From Burkholderia sp. TSV86 (GTDB lineage: Bacteria; Pseudomonadota; Gammaproteobacteria; Burkholderiales; Burkholderiaceae): 64,000 nt of DNA. The notes beneath the pieces were generated by a model that made no database searches, was not told the origin of the DNA, and was given only the letters and a program-made list of their open reading frames with translations. Position numbers and translations under genes: made by a program. This document shows, one piece after another, positions 1-12,760 of this stretch; position 1 is the first letter of the stretch; every line of letters begins with the position of its first letter. The stretch spans positions 1 to 64,000 of the forward strand of contig NZ_LOWB01000116.1 of the NCBI RefSeq assembly GCF_001522865.1. The letters run 5' to 3'.

Positions 1-93
1 CTATCTCAGCCCCATCGAGTACCGTGAAAGCCTGGGGCTAACGGCGTAAACCAGTCCAAGAAAATAGCCGCATCCCCCATCCCCGGTTGGTCA
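1..93 (+). mobile_element. Right end of an IS3-family insertion sequence (truncated by window)
   Basis: The first 49 bases decode as the C-terminus of an IS3-type transposase. The next ~40 bases are non-coding and would hold the right inverted repeat; a plausible outer end is the CA at about 79 or 93. The left part of the element lies outside the window, so neither the repeat nor a target duplication can be confirmed. Confidence 0.5.
2..49 (+). CDS. IS3-family transposase OrfB, C-terminal fragment
   Basis: Reading from base 2 gives YLSPIEYRESLGLTA followed by a TAA stop. The YLSPIEYR motif is the typical C-terminal end of the rve/integrase-core OrfB transposase of IS3-family elements, often written N-Y-x-S-P-x-x-[YF]-R/E. 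The DDE catalytic core is upstream of the window. It is a partial gene cut by the window edge, not necessarily a broken one. The call rests on this short motif only. Confidence 0.6.
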   Translation, partial: YLSPIEYRESLGLTA

Positions 94-151
94 AATTTAG
101 TTAGGCATGCTTCAATACATAGACATACCTATGTTCTCATGTTAAATGTAT

Positions 152-181
152 GCCCGAACATAGATGTGTCTATGTTCGGGC
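152..181. repeat. Perfect 11-bp inverted repeat upstream of lipA
   Basis: GCCCGAACATA at 152-162 is followed 8 bases later by its exact reverse complement at 171-181. There is no following T-run. It lies about 125 bp upstream of the lipase start, so it may be an operator or an mRNA hairpin. A further half-site-like TATGTTC occurs at about 130-136. Confidence 0.5.
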
Positions 182-280
182 CGTCAGCTGCATGTTTACG
201 TAGGTACGCGAGCTGCGATGCGGCCCCGAGAAATGTGTGCGAGCCAACTGACTTGGCTCGTTGCTTCTCAATATTATTGA

Positions 281-1405
<1,125 letters not shown>

Positions 1406-1408
1406 TCG

Positions 1409-2446
1409 ATGACAGGTAGTCAGAGCGGCGTCGCGCGGCGCGTCGCGCTTTACGGGGTGGCCGCCGCCGTCGCGGTCGGTGCAGTCTGGTACGGAGTTGG
1501 TTCCCGGAAGGCCGGCGATGCCGGCGCGCCGAGCGCTGCATCCGCCGCATTGGCCGCATCGGCGAGCGTCGTGGCGGCGAGCGCCGATGCGGGTTCCGGC
1601 GCAGGCGGCTTGCCGCCTGCGCTGGCCGGTTCGACCCCGCCGCGTCTGCCGCTCGATGCGCGGGGCCATCTCTCGAAGGCGGTGGCCGTGCGTGACTTCT
1701 TCGACTATTTTTTGATCGCGCAAAACCAGGTGAGCGCTGCGGCGCTCGATGCGCTCGTCGTCCGCGAGATCGCCGCGCAGCTTGACGGCACGGTTGCGCA
1801 AGGCGAAGCGCTCGACGTCTGGAAGCGCTATCGCGCATATCTCGCCGAACTCGCGAAGCTGCCGGGCGGTGGCTCGGTCGACAACAAGGACGATCTCGCT
1901 GCACTGCAACTCGCGCTCGATCAGCGCGCGACGATCGCGAGCCGCACGCTCGGCGACTGGAACGCGCCATTCTTCGGTGTGGAGCAGGAGCGGCAGCGCT
2001 ACGATCTCGCTCGCTTGAAGATCGTTCGCGACCGGTCGTTGAACGAGGATCAGAAGGCAGCGCGCCTTGCTGCGCTCGAGCAGCAGTTGCCGGCCGATCA
2101 ACGCGCCGAACTGGAGCGTCAGAAGCAGCAAAACAACGCGATCGCGCAAATCGACAAATTGCAGAAATCGAACGCGACACCCGACGAGATGCGCGCGCAG
2201 CTTACGCAGACGCTCGGGCCGGAGGCCGCCGAGCGGGTCGCCAAGATGCAGCAGGCGGATAACGCGTGGCGTGCGAAGTACAACGAGTATGCGGCGCAGC
2301 GTGCGCAGATCGAGGCGCAGAATTTGTCGCCACAGGATCGCGACGCACAGATCGCCCAATTGCGGCAACGCTATTTCACGGAACCGGGCGAAGCGATGCG
2401 CGCTGCATCGTTTGATCGTGGCGGCGCGTCGTCGAGCGCGCGATAG
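1409..2446 (+). CDS. lifO: Lipase-specific foldase (lipase chaperone)
   Basis: A steric chaperone anchored in the inner membrane that folds the LipA product in the periplasm. At 345 residues it has the family's usual length. It has a hydrophobic anchor at about residues 14-30, an Ala/Pro-rich flexible linker, and the conserved region beginning AVRDFFDYFLIAQNQVS (the RxxFDY(F/C)L motif needed for foldase activity). The helical, Gln/Glu/Arg-rich C-terminal half is the extended domain that wraps around the lipase. It follows lipA with a 3-base gap and no separate promoter is visible. Confidence 0.93.
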   Translation: MTGSQSGVARRVALYGVAAAVAVGAVWYGVGSRKAGDAGAPSAASAALAASASVVAASADAGSGAGGLPPALAGSTPPRLPLDARGHLSKAVAVRDFFDYFLIAQNQVSAAALDALVVREIAAQLDGTVAQGEALDVWKRYRAYLAELAKLPGGGSVDNKDDLAALQLALDQRATIASRTLGDWNAPFFGVEQERQRYDLARLKIVRDRSLNEDQKAARLAALEQQLPADQRAELERQKQQNNAIAQIDKLQKSNATPDEMRAQLTQTLGPEAAERVAKMQQADNAWRAKYNEYAAQRAQIEAQNLSPQDRDAQIAQLRQRYFTEPGEAMRAASFDRGGASSSAR

Positions 2447-2617
2447 CGGGAAATTGGGTGGGCAGCGGCTCGAGCGAGCCGCCGTGCGCCGAACGGGTTC
2501 CGTGAGGTCGTGCATTGCAGATGAAGGAAGCAGGTATTGGCATGATGCTCCGCACGGCTAAATTTTGATCTGCTTTAAGAGGATTGATCTTTATGGCGTA
2601 TCGGCGCCTCATCGCAG

Positions 2618-2636
2618 GCGGCGCATGAAGCGCCGC
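2618..2636. terminator. GC hairpin between convergent lifO and the S53 protease gene
   Basis: GCGGCGC at 2618-2624, loop ATGAA, then GCGCCGC at 2630-2636. It lies in the 203-bp gap between two converging genes, where a bidirectional terminator is expected. No U-tract follows on either strand, so the call is tentative. Confidence 0.35.
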
Positions 2637-2649
2637 TCGTGACCGGCGC

Positions 2650-4404
2650 CTATCTGAAACCGCCTGACTGAATCAGTCGATTCAGATTCGCGATATCGAG
2701 ACTGCCCCAGCCGGTCGCGTAATCCCAACCCCGGCCGGCGTTGTAGCCATAGCCGTCGTAGCCGTTGTTGCCGGACACGACGTCATACCGCACGAGTGAC
2801 GGATTCGACGGAATCGAGTTGTACAGGTTCGCTGCGGGAAAGCCGAGGTCCGCGCCGTTCGCGGACAGCAGGCGAGCCCAGAAGCCGGAGAAAAGCGGGG
2901 CGGCGAGGCTCGTGCCGCCGATCTGCTGAATCTGCCCATAGTTGTAGATGTATGTGCCGGTGCTTTGCGCAGCGTCGAACGAGACGTCGGGCAACTGACG
3001 GTTGCTGCCTGTTTGCCACGACGGGTTCGGCAGGATCGAGCTGACGCCGCCGCCCGTCGCCCATAGCTTGCCGGCGCTATCGAGCCCCTCGTTCCACACC
3101 GTCTCGCTCGAGAACGCACCGGATGACGTCGTGTAGAGCGTCGTGCCGCCGATCGCGAGCACGTGCGGCGATGAAGCGGGCCACGATACCGAGTAATTCG
3201 CGCCGTCCGGATAGCCGCGGTTGTTGCATTCATAAACGCCTTCGTCGCCCGACGATACCGAGAACGTTTGTCCTTGTGCGGCTGCTTGCGTGAAGATCTG
3301 TTCCTCGGCGCTGAGCGAGCCGTCCGCATTTGCATCGCTTTCGCACCAGCCGAGCGAGACGTTGATGATCTTCGCGACGTTGTCCGATACCACCCGATTG
3401 AATGCCTGCGTGAGCCCGGTATTGCCGGGCGCGTTGAGGTCGGCCATGTAGAACACCAGTTGACCGACCCGGCCGCCCGCCGCGCCGACGATCGATTGGC
3501 TGTCGAGATTCCATTCGCCCTGGCCTTCCTGATCATCGCTGTAGCTGCCGCTCGTGCCGGCGCCGTTTGTCTGTACAGTCTGCGTGTTGACCGCCGGGTA
3601 GCCGTTCGCGCTTGCGAACTGCCGCAGATCCTGAATCGCTTGCGAAACGCCGCCGATCGTCACGATGCCGACTGTCGCGTTCGCTGCCGTCGGCACGTCC
3701 GATGCGTCGTATAGCGCGGGGAATTCGGACGGGTAGTGGCCGGTCGCGGTGCCGGCTGCGGCCGCTTGCGGCTTCGCGATCGTGCCGATTTTCAGCAGCG
3801 GCCGCGCGCGTGCGACGTTTTGCAGCCCGAGCACGGCATCGACGATACTGCCGAGCGCGCTTGGCACCTGGGCGGCGGCCGTATTCGCGTAGCCGGATCG
3901 GCCAGCGAATTGATAGTGGACAAGCGGCGTATTGAACGCGCGCTTGACCGCACCGGCCGTACCGCGTGCGGAGACGAGCAGCCGGTTAGGCGCGATGGCG
4001 ATATCGACGAAGCCGTTCTTGCGCAGATAATCGACGGCTTGCTCGACCTGCGCGTCGGTCGGCGCGTAATCCGCCAGGAATTGCCGGCTCGTGATGAATT
4101 GCCGGTACTGCGAACTATGCGGATTGTTGACGTTGCGTGCGATCGTTTTCAATTGCTCGGCATGGCGCAGCTTCAGACTGACCATGATGCGCACGGCTTC
4201 GCCGGGGACGAACTCGAGCGATGCGGGGTTTGCGCTGCGCGCGAGCGCTTCGGTCTGCGCGTGGTTCAGGAATGCATGTGTGTGCGTGTCGACCCAATCC
4301 GTTGCGCCGTATGCGACGCCGGCGATCAGCGCGAGCGGCCAACCACACGCAAGGCGCTTGCACGACGACGAAAAGGGGAGGGCGAAACAGGCGTTCTTTT
4401 TCAT
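2650..4404 (-). CDS. Secreted sedolisin-type serine-carboxyl peptidase (family S53)
   Basis: A pro-enzyme of 584 residues with an N-terminal signal/anchor segment (about residues 16-33), an S53 activation prodomain (about 60-200) and a catalytic domain (about 220-575). The sedolisin catalytic residues are assignable: Glu297 and Asp301 in the EWNLD stretch, Asp387 in SSGDEG, and Ser499 in the GGTSLAAP nucleophile motif. The C-terminal Asp/Gly-rich segment (YDVVSGNNG and WDYATGWGS) supplies the calcium site. Family members are acid-active endopeptidases that mature by self-cleavage. The gene converges on the lipase operon and is transcribed alone. It is related to the Pseudomonas and Xanthomonas pepstatin-insensitive carboxyl proteinases; the natural substrate is unknown. 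Confidence 0.92.
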   Translation of the reverse strand: MKKNACFALPFSSSCKRLACGWPLALIAGVAYGATDWVDTHTHAFLNHAQTEALARSANPASLEFVPGEAVRIMVSLKLRHAEQLKTIARNVNNPHSSQYRQFITSRQFLADYAPTDAQVEQAVDYLRKNGFVDIAIAPNRLLVSARGTAGAVKRAFNTPLVHYQFAGRSGYANTAAAQVPSALGSIVDAVLGLQNVARARPLLKIGTIAKPQAAAAGTATGHYPSEFPALYDASDVPTAANATVGIVTIGGVSQAIQDLRQFASANGYPAVNTQTVQTNGAGTSGSYSDDQEGQGEWNLDSQSIVGAAGGRVGQLVFYMADLNAPGNTGLTQAFNRVVSDNVAKIINVSLGWCESDANADGSLSAEEQIFTQAAAQGQTFSVSSGDEGVYECNNRGYPDGANYSVSWPASSPHVLAIGGTTLYTTSSGAFSSETVWNEGLDSAGKLWATGGGVSSILPNPSWQTGSNRQLPDVSFDAAQSTGTYIYNYGQIQQIGGTSLAAPLFSGFWARLLSANGADLGFPAANLYNSIPSNPSLVRYDVVSGNNGYDGYGYNAGRGWDYATGWGSLDIANLNRLIQSGGFR

Positions 4405-5158
4405 CGGGTGTGTCCTTTTGAGAAAGTGCGACGTTATTGGGCCCGACGGCCCTTGTGGGGACGTGAGCGCGCCAAGCGTATGCGAGCGCCTTGTTTCAGA
4501 TAACTGCTAGTTTCAACAGAGGAAAAATGGGGAGCCTGTTCACTATCTGGTGCGTGAACGAAGAAGGAAGGAAAAGGAAGGGAAGATGAAAATGATCGGG
4601 ATGGCTAATGAAAGAAAGTGACGCGCGAATGCGACAGCTTTCTTTTCGACATATCGCCGCAAGCGCCCGCGTGGGCGGCCTGCGTGCCGAAGCTGTCAGG
4701 CTTCATGGGCGAAGCAGGTCTAAGCCCGCAAGCGCGACTACGCCGCTTAGCGCGATCATCGGCACCGAGTGCCGCCCGAGATAAAGTATCGTGGCGGCTG
4801 TCCAACTTGCGACGAAAAATATGCCGATTCGTTTCATGATGGAGGGATGGCGGAATCGCCCGGCCAGCATGAGCTGCGGGGGAGCTCGATAGCGTTCGCC
4901 CAACATCGGATGGGATTCGCGCGGCCGCTATTATAGGGTTTTCCCTTGTTTTTGTCAGCGTGAGCGGCAGGCACGCTGCCATCGGCGGATTCGCGCCGAG
5001 CAGGCGGCGGGCCGATTGCCCGTTTGTGCACGGCTACCCGACGCTTATCAAGCTTTCGGTTTTCCAATCGGTTCGGATGTTCGTCTGCAGAATCCGGACG
5101 CCTCTGCAACAATGTAGGGCGCGGCACGATTCAATGCCGTGTTGCCGCTCGATTTGCG
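4405..5158. other. Intergenic region between divergent S53 protease and MFS genes
   Basis: About 750 bp. The segment next to the protease start (4405-4620) is relatively A-rich with purine runs and is the likely place for the protease promoter. The only plausible gene inside is a small two-helix membrane protein at 4703-4837 (minus strand). The MFS promoter should lie within 4930-5150. No other convincing feature was seen. Confidence 0.4.
4703..4837 (-). CDS. Possible small membrane protein, 44 residues
   Basis: The frame starting MKRIGIFFVASWTAA encodes two hydrophobic stretches (about residues 4-20 and 25-40) separated by a short polar turn, suggesting a hairpin membrane miniprotein. An in-frame ATG at 4906 would add 23 polar residues. 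No clear Shine-Dalgarno sequence precedes either start, so it may not be translated. It is not recognised as a family. Confidence 0.3.
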   Translation of the reverse strand: MKRIGIFFVASWTAATILYLGRHSVPMIALSGVVALAGLDLLRP

Positions 5159-6601
5159 ATGCAGCGGCGCGTCGCCTGTCTGCCGAGTTCAATCTTGTCC
5201 GAAACCGCTTTTGCCGCCGGTGCCGTGCAGCCGGTGTTCAATTGGCGTGCAATGGCCGCGATCATGCTTGCCGTCGCGCTCGCCACGCTCGATACCGCGA
5301 TCGCCAATACCGCGCTGCCCGCGATCGCCTCCGATCTGCATACCGCGCCTGCCGCGTCGGTCTGGATCATCAATGCGTATCAGCTTGCGATGGTTGCGAC
5401 GCTGCTGCCGTTCGCCGCGCTCGGCGATATCGTCGGTCATAAGCGTGTCTATGTCGGCGGGCTGTTCGTGTTCACGCTCGCATCGCTCGCTTGCTCGCTC
5501 GTGTCGACGTTGCCGATGCTGATCGTCGCGCGGATCGTGCAGGGGCTCGGCGCGAGTGCGATCATGAGCGTCAATACCGCGTTGATTCGCTATCTGTACC
5601 CGCCGCATCGGCTCGGACGCGGTGTTGGGCTGAATGCGCTGATCGTCGGCGTGTCGTTCGCGGTCGGGCCGACGGTGGCGTCGCTGATTCTGTCGGTAGC
5701 CGCGTGGCCGTGGTTGTTCGCGGTGAATGTGCCGCTCGGCGTGCTTGCGCTCGCGGTGGCGATTCCGTCATTGCCGCGGACGCAGCGCAGTGCGCGGGGT
5801 TTTGATCCGCTGGCCGCGGGCTTCAATGTCGTGACGTTTGCGGCCTTGATCTTCGCGCTCGGCGAGGCGGCCCAGCGCGGTTCCGCGCATGCCGTGCTGA
5901 TTGCGGCGGCCGTCGCGCTCGGTTTCGGCACGCTGCTGATTCGGCGCGAGGCGGGGCGGGCCGCGCCGATGCTGCCCGTCGATCTGTTCCGCCGGCCGGT
6001 GTTCGCGCTGTCGGCGGTGACTGCTGTGTGCGCGTTTGCCGCACAAGGGCTCGCGTTCGTCTCGCTACCGTTTTACTTCGAGAGTGTGCTGCACCGAAGC
6101 CCTGTCGAGACGGGGTTTCTGATGACGCCATGGTCGGCCGTCGTCGCGCTGGCCGCGCCGGTTGCCGGCCGGTTGTCCGACCGCTATCCGCCGGGGTTGC
6201 TCGGCGCGTTCGGGTTGGCGTTGTTGAGTGCGGGAATGGTGTGGCTTGCGGCGTTGCCGCCTTATCCGCATGTGGTCGATATCGGCTGGCGGATGATGTT
6301 GTGCGGCGCGGGTTTCGGTTTTTTCCAATCGCCGAATCTGAAAGCGCTGATGGCAAGCGCGCCGCCTGAGCGCAGCGGTGGCGCGAGCGGCATTATCGCG
6401 ACCGCGCGTTTGATCGGACAGGCCACCGGCGCGGCGCTCGTCGCTTTGTGCTTTGGCGTCGCGGGCTCGCATGGGCCGACGCTTGCGCTGACGCTGGGTG
6501 CATTTTTCGCAGGCGCGGCGAGCTTGGCGAGCGGGCTGCGGCTGCTGGTGCCGTCGCATCGCGCAGGCGCGGGCGTCGCGCCAGAGGCGAAGCGGGAGTA
6601 G
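5159..6601 (+). CDS. MFS drug/proton antiporter, DHA2 (EmrB/QacA-like) family
   Basis: An inner-membrane efflux transporter of about 480 residues with 12-14 hydrophobic segments. The N-terminal half carries DHA2 hallmarks: LDTAIANTALPAIASDL after helix 1, GDIVGHKRVY in the loop between helices 2 and 3 (motif A), and RIVQGLGASAI in helix 4 (motif B). A repeat of motif A, GRLSDRYPPGLLGA, occurs in the second half. The start is uncertain: the frame is open further upstream, and ATG 5159 and TTG 5195 (starting SETAFAAG) are both possible. Homologues tend to begin close to the latter. Substrate unknown. It is transcribed toward a convergent LysR gene. Confidence 0.85.
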   Translation: MQRRVACLPSSILSETAFAAGAVQPVFNWRAMAAIMLAVALATLDTAIANTALPAIASDLHTAPAASVWIINAYQLAMVATLLPFAALGDIVGHKRVYVGGLFVFTLASLACSLVSTLPMLIVARIVQGLGASAIMSVNTALIRYLYPPHRLGRGVGLNALIVGVSFAVGPTVASLILSVAAWPWLFAVNVPLGVLALAVAIPSLPRTQRSARGFDPLAAGFNVVTFAALIFALGEAAQRGSAHAVLIAAAVALGFGTLLIRREAGRAAPMLPVDLFRRPVFALSAVTAVCAFAAQGLAFVSLPFYFESVLHRSPVETGFLMTPWSAVVALAAPVAGRLSDRYPPGLLGAFGLALLSAGMVWLAALPPYPHVVDIGWRMMLCGAGFGFFQSPNLKALMASAPPERSGGASGIIATARLIGQATGAALVALCFGVAGSHGPTLALTLGAFFAGAASLASGLRLLVPSHRAGAGVAPEAKRE

Positions 6602-6817
6602 GGGCGATGCTTAAGCCGGGCGCAGCGCGGCGGCCTGGGCGTTTTCCGCACCGAGCGGCGTGCGTGAACGCGGTGCGAACAGCTCAGGCGCACGCTGGTC
6701 AAACGCTATCGTGGGCAGGCTGCGCAACGGCGGCCGCATGCGCGGACGCGCGACTCGATTTAGCCGCATCAGCGGCTGAAACATCAGGCGTCCGGCAGAC
6801 TGAAACCGCAATATCGA

Positions 6818-7693
6818 TCAAGCATTTTTCAGCGCGGCACGCATGAACACGACGAAATGCTTCGTCACGGCATCGTCCCGCGTGGCGGGCCAAGCCAGCC
6901 CCACGCGCCACCTCGCGTTCTTGCCGGGAAGCTGCAAGATCGTCGCGTCGCGCAGCAGATGCCGCGCGCTCGAAGGAACGAATGCGGCGCCAACGCCGGC
7001 GGCGACCGACGCGAGCACTGACTGAACGTCTTCGGCGTGCTGCGTGACATTCGGTACGAACCGGTGCTCGACGCACCACCGGTCGATCTGCGCGGCGAGT
7101 CCGGGCCCGCGCGCACGCTGCAAAGCGATGAAGCCGATTTCATTGAGCACGCCAAGGCCGGCCGGCACCCGTGTATGGCGAAGGTGCGACGGCAGCGCCA
7201 GTGCCAGCCCCTCGTCAATGACCTTGAACGATGACAGTCCGTCCGCGGGCGGCAGACGCATGAAGCCGGCGTCCAGCTTGCCCGCGAGTAGGCGGCGCGT
7301 TTGCTCGGCGGAGGAAAGGTCGCTTAGTGTGATTGCGACGCCCGGATGCCTGGCGCGGAAATCGGCGATGAGCCGTGGCACGATCGTCAGGACGGACATA
7401 CAGATGCCAATGCGCAAATGGCCGCGCCGGCCGCTGCTCGATTCCCGCGCGCGCGACAGAATCTCGTCTGCGTCGCGCACGAGCATTTGCGCATCGGGCA
7501 GAAACGTTTCGCCGAACGAAGTGAGCACCGCGCCGTGCCGCCCGCGCTCGAACAGCTTACCGCCGACGCTCGCCTCCAGCATGCCGATCTGCTTGCTGAG
7601 CGCGGGCTGGCTGATGTGCAGCGCATCGGCCGCGCGGCTGAAATGGCGCAGTTCGGCCACCGTCAGGAAGGCTCTCAGCAGTTTCAATTCCAT
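6818..7693 (-). CDS. LysR-family transcriptional regulator
   Basis: 291 residues, standard length. The N-terminal winged helix-turn-helix (residues 1-60, ELRHFSRAADALHISQPALSKQI) is followed by a periplasmic-binding-type effector domain from about residue 90 (RRGHLRIGICMSV). It converges on the upstream MFS gene. A perfect 8-bp inverted repeat lies immediately upstream of its start, where an autoregulatory LysR site is expected. No intact divergent target gene is present; the sequence beyond the operator looks decayed. The effector is unknown. Confidence 0.9.
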   Translation of the reverse strand: MELKLLRAFLTVAELRHFSRAADALHISQPALSKQIGMLEASVGGKLFERGRHGAVLTSFGETFLPDAQMLVRDADEILSRARESSSGRRGHLRIGICMSVLTIVPRLIADFRARHPGVAITLSDLSSAEQTRRLLAGKLDAGFMRLPPADGLSSFKVIDEGLALALPSHLRHTRVPAGLGVLNEIGFIALQRARGPGLAAQIDRWCVEHRFVPNVTQHAEDVQSVLASVAAGVGAAFVPSSARHLLRDATILQLPGKNARWRVGLAWPATRDDAVTKHFVVFMRAALKNA

Positions 7694-7709
7694 TCCAAAA
7701 GGCGATTAT

Positions 7710-7740
7710 ATCGATCAAAACATTCATTTTACTGATCGAT
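7710..7740. promoter_or_regulatory. Candidate LysR operator, 8-bp inverted repeat
   Basis: ATCGATCA at 7710-7717 and TGATCGAT at 7733-7740 are exact reverse complements separated by 15 bases of A/T-rich DNA. The site sits 17 bp upstream of the lysR start codon in the expected position for an autoregulatory LysR-type operator. Binding is inferred from position and symmetry only. Confidence 0.5.
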
Positions 7741-7773
7741 TCGTAACGCGTTCAATACGCAGACGCTCTTCTT

Positions 7774-8139
7774 GAAACCATCTTCCGCCATGTCTATTCG
7801 AAGCTCGACCGGTTGCCTGCCCCGCGCGATGCAGGTATGCGCCGATTCGCCCGAAGCTCCGGCCTGCTGCGACGCACCACAAACGCCTTCGGCATTTGAT
7901 GCCGGCTCGTCGCACCGGCGTGGCCGCCGACGCTTTGGCGATGCGATACCCGACATGCCGCCGCGCACGGCGACTGGGGCGATCGCCATCAGCTTTGCCG
8001 TCGTTTCGCGCAGGCATTGGCCGCGCTGAACGCGGCCAATGCCGGGCTGTGTGACGGCATGCACGATGTGCTGGCGTGCTTGGTTACGCCCGCGCATCGC
8101 GCATCGTCGCGGTTCGGCCAGAAGTACGAATCGGCGTAA
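7774..8139 (+). pseudogene. Possible decayed coding remnant, unknown family
   Basis: One frame reads through 122 codons with a single TGA in the middle (after NAFGI). The 3' half encodes a plausible protein end (RFAQALAALNAANAGLCDG, ending GQKYESA) with G/C-rich third positions, while no intact start is visible. I could not assign a family. It lies where a divergent target of the LysR gene would be, so it may be the ruin of that target. It could also be chance open frame in GC-rich DNA. Confidence 0.3.
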
Positions 8140-8190
8140 CCGCCAGCCTGCAACCGGGCGCGGGAATGCGCGGAAAGCGCCGGAAAAACC

Positions 8191-8214
8191 AAAGCCCGGC
8201 CGAGGCCGGGCTTT
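8191..8214 (-). terminator. Intrinsic terminator downstream of acnA
   Basis: AAAGCCCGGCC at 8191-8201, a 2-base loop, then GGCCGGGCTTT at 8204-8214. On the minus strand this 11-bp stem ends in a T-rich stretch and lies about 65 bp beyond the acnA stop codon. The symmetry lets it work in both directions. Confidence 0.8.
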
Positions 8215-8276
8215 TGATGATCGGCCGCGCGCCCGCGTCGCTGCGGGCTGCGGCCTTGCCATGCAAGCAGCTTGGC

Positions 8277-10997
<2,721 letters not shown>

Positions 10998-11044
10998 GGT
11001 GTCTTCCTGGGTTTGAGGCTAGGAAAGAATTCTGTATTTGACGG

Positions 11045-12496
11045 CTAGATCACATACAGATCGACGTATTCATTGACCGGCATCGCCTCGAGCTTTGCCT
11101 GATCCAGCGACACGTCGAGAATCGCTTGTTGCTGCTTGGCCGGGAAGCGGCGCGCGAGATTCGTCTTGAACTTGTCGATCAAGAGCGCAATGCCTTCGGC
11201 GCGGCGCCGCATATGGCCGATCGGATAGTCGACCGCCACCTCGGTGAGCCTCGATCCGTCGTCGAATTCAATCGTCAGCGCATTGGCGATCGAACGCTTG
11301 TCCGGATCGTGGTAATCCTTCGTGAACTGCGGGTCCTCGACGCATGCGATCTTCGCACGCAACGCGTCGATGCGTGGATCGGCGGCGACGCCGTCCTCGT
11401 AGTCGGCGGCCGTCAGGCGGCCGTGGAGGAGTGGCACGGCGATCATGTACTGGATGCAGTGGTCGCGGTCGGCCGGGTTCGCGAGCGGGCCTTGCTTGTC
11501 GATGATCCGCATCGCGGCCGCATGCGTGCGCACCGTCACGCGGCGGATTTCGTCCGCCGTGCGGCCAGCGGCGGCCAATTGCGCGTGCAGCGCGATCGCT
11601 GCCTCGACGGCCGTTTGCGCATGGAACTCGGCCGGGTAGGAAATTTTGAACAGCACGTTTTCCATCACATAGGTGCCGTATGAGCGCTGGAACGTGAACG
11701 GCTTGCCGCCGAACAGCACGTCGTAGAAGCCCCAGGTCGGCGCGCTCAGCGCGGACGGATAGCCCATCTCGCCGGTTTTCGCGATCAGCGCGAGACGCAC
11801 CCCGCGCGACGTCGCGTCGCCGGCCGCCCATGACTTGCGCGAGCCCGTGTTCGGCGCTTGGCGGTATGTGCGCAGCGGATGGCCATCGACGAACGCAAGC
11901 GACAGCGCATTGATCAATTCATCGCGGCTCAGGCCGAGCAGGCGGCCGACGGTTGCTGTCGATGCAACCTTCACGAGCAATACGTGATCGAGGCCGACTT
12001 GGTTGAACGAATTTTCGAGCGCGATACAGCCCTGGATCTCGTGTGCTTGGATCATCGCGACGAGCACGTCTTTCATCGCGAGCGGCCGCTTGCCCGCCGA
12101 GATTGCGGTGCGCGACAGCCAATCGGCCGTGGCGAGGATGCCGCCGAGATTGTCGGACGGATGGCCCCATTCGGCGGCGAGCCAGGTGTCGTTGAAGTCG
12201 AGCCAGCGGATTGCCGTGCCGATGTTGAATGCGGCCTGCACCGGATCGAGCTGAAGCGACGTGCCGGGCACTTTCGCGCCGTTCGGCACGATGGTGCCCG
12301 GCACGATCGGCCCGAGCAGTTTCGTGCAAGCCGGATACGAGAGTGCTTCGAGCCCACAACCGAGCGTATCGATCAGGCAGTGGCGCGCGGTATCGAGCGC
12401 GCGCGCACTGTCGATGCGATGGTTCAGCACATAGTCGGCGATATCGACCAGCACTGGATCCGGCGCGGGCCGGACGTTCGGAATCGGGGCGGACAT
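11045..12496 (-). CDS. prpD: MmgE/PrpD-family 2-methylcitrate dehydratase
   Basis: 483 residues, full length for PrpD, with the family's all-helical N-terminal half and diagnostic segments [20 protein letters not shown] and [20 protein letters not shown]. Family enzymes dehydrate 2-methylcitrate to 2-methyl-cis-aconitate in propionate catabolism. Some also act on citrate or itaconate-type acids. No prpB (lyase), prpC (methylcitrate synthase) or PrpR gene is nearby. Instead it is placed between a CitE-like lyase and acnA, so it may serve as an auxiliary dehydratase with aconitase. Preceded by a tandem hairpin array (12507-12733). Confidence 0.88.
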   Translation of the reverse strand: MSAPIPNVRPAPDPVLVDIADYVLNHRIDSARALDTARHCLIDTLGCGLEALSYPACTKLLGPIVPGTIVPNGAKVPGTSLQLDPVQAAFNIGTAIRWLDFNDTWLAAEWGHPSDNLGGILATADWLSRTAISAGKRPLAMKDVLVAMIQAHEIQGCIALENSFNQVGLDHVLLVKVASTATVGRLLGLSRDELINALSLAFVDGHPLRTYRQAPNTGSRKSWAAGDATSRGVRLALIAKTGEMGYPSALSAPTWGFYDVLFGGKPFTFQRSYGTYVMENVLFKISYPAEFHAQTAVEAAIALHAQLAAAGRTADEIRRVTVRTHAAAMRIIDKQGPLANPADRDHCIQYMIAVPLLHGRLTAADYEDGVAADPRIDALRAKIACVEDPQFTKDYHDPDKRSIANALTIEFDDGSRLTEVAVDYPIGHMRRRAEGIALLIDKFKTNLARRFPAKQQQAILDVSLDQAKLEAMPVNEYVDLYVI

Positions 12497-12506
12497 CTAG
12501 GCTCCT

Positions 12507-12733
12507 GTCGGCCGGAGTTGGCGCTTCAGCGCCTACTCCGGTCCCATGCCGCAGTTGACGGGAATTGGCGCTTCAGCGCCTAGTCCCGTCCTGCGGCGGT
12601 CGGCCGGAGTCGACATTTCAGCGCCTACTCCGGTCCCATGCCGCGGTTGACGGGAATTGGCGCTTCAGCGCCTAGTCCCGTCCTGCGGCGGTCGGCCGGA
12701 GTCGGCGTTTTCGCGCTTATTCCGGTCCCATGC
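12507..12733. repeat. 92-bp tandem repeat, about 2.5 copies, built of alternating hairpins
   Basis: The unit begins GTCGGCCGGAGT at 12507, 12599 and 12691, an exact 92-bp period; the third copy stops at about 12733. Each unit contains two palindromes with a shared GGCGC-TTCA-GCGCC core: one flanked by GGAGT/ACTCC and one by GGGAAT/AGTCCC. The array therefore forms about five consecutive hairpins in the gap between the hypothetical gene and prpD. Copies are nearly identical, with a few substitutions. Function unknown; terminator, mRNA stabiliser or REP-like element are options. Confidence 0.85.
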
Positions 12734-12760
12734 AAGATAGCTCGACTGCCGAGCGCGACC

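Noticed and set aside
152..181. Inverted repeat upstream of lipA as a lux box
   Set aside because: Lipase expression in related Burkholderia is quorum-regulated, but the repeat does not resemble a LuxR-type box, so no such claim is made.
6602..6817. A 66-codon minus-strand frame (6611-6811) between the MFS and LysR genes
   Set aside because: Arg/Pro-rich composition, no ribosome site and no recognisable family; it lies in a short gap between convergent genes.
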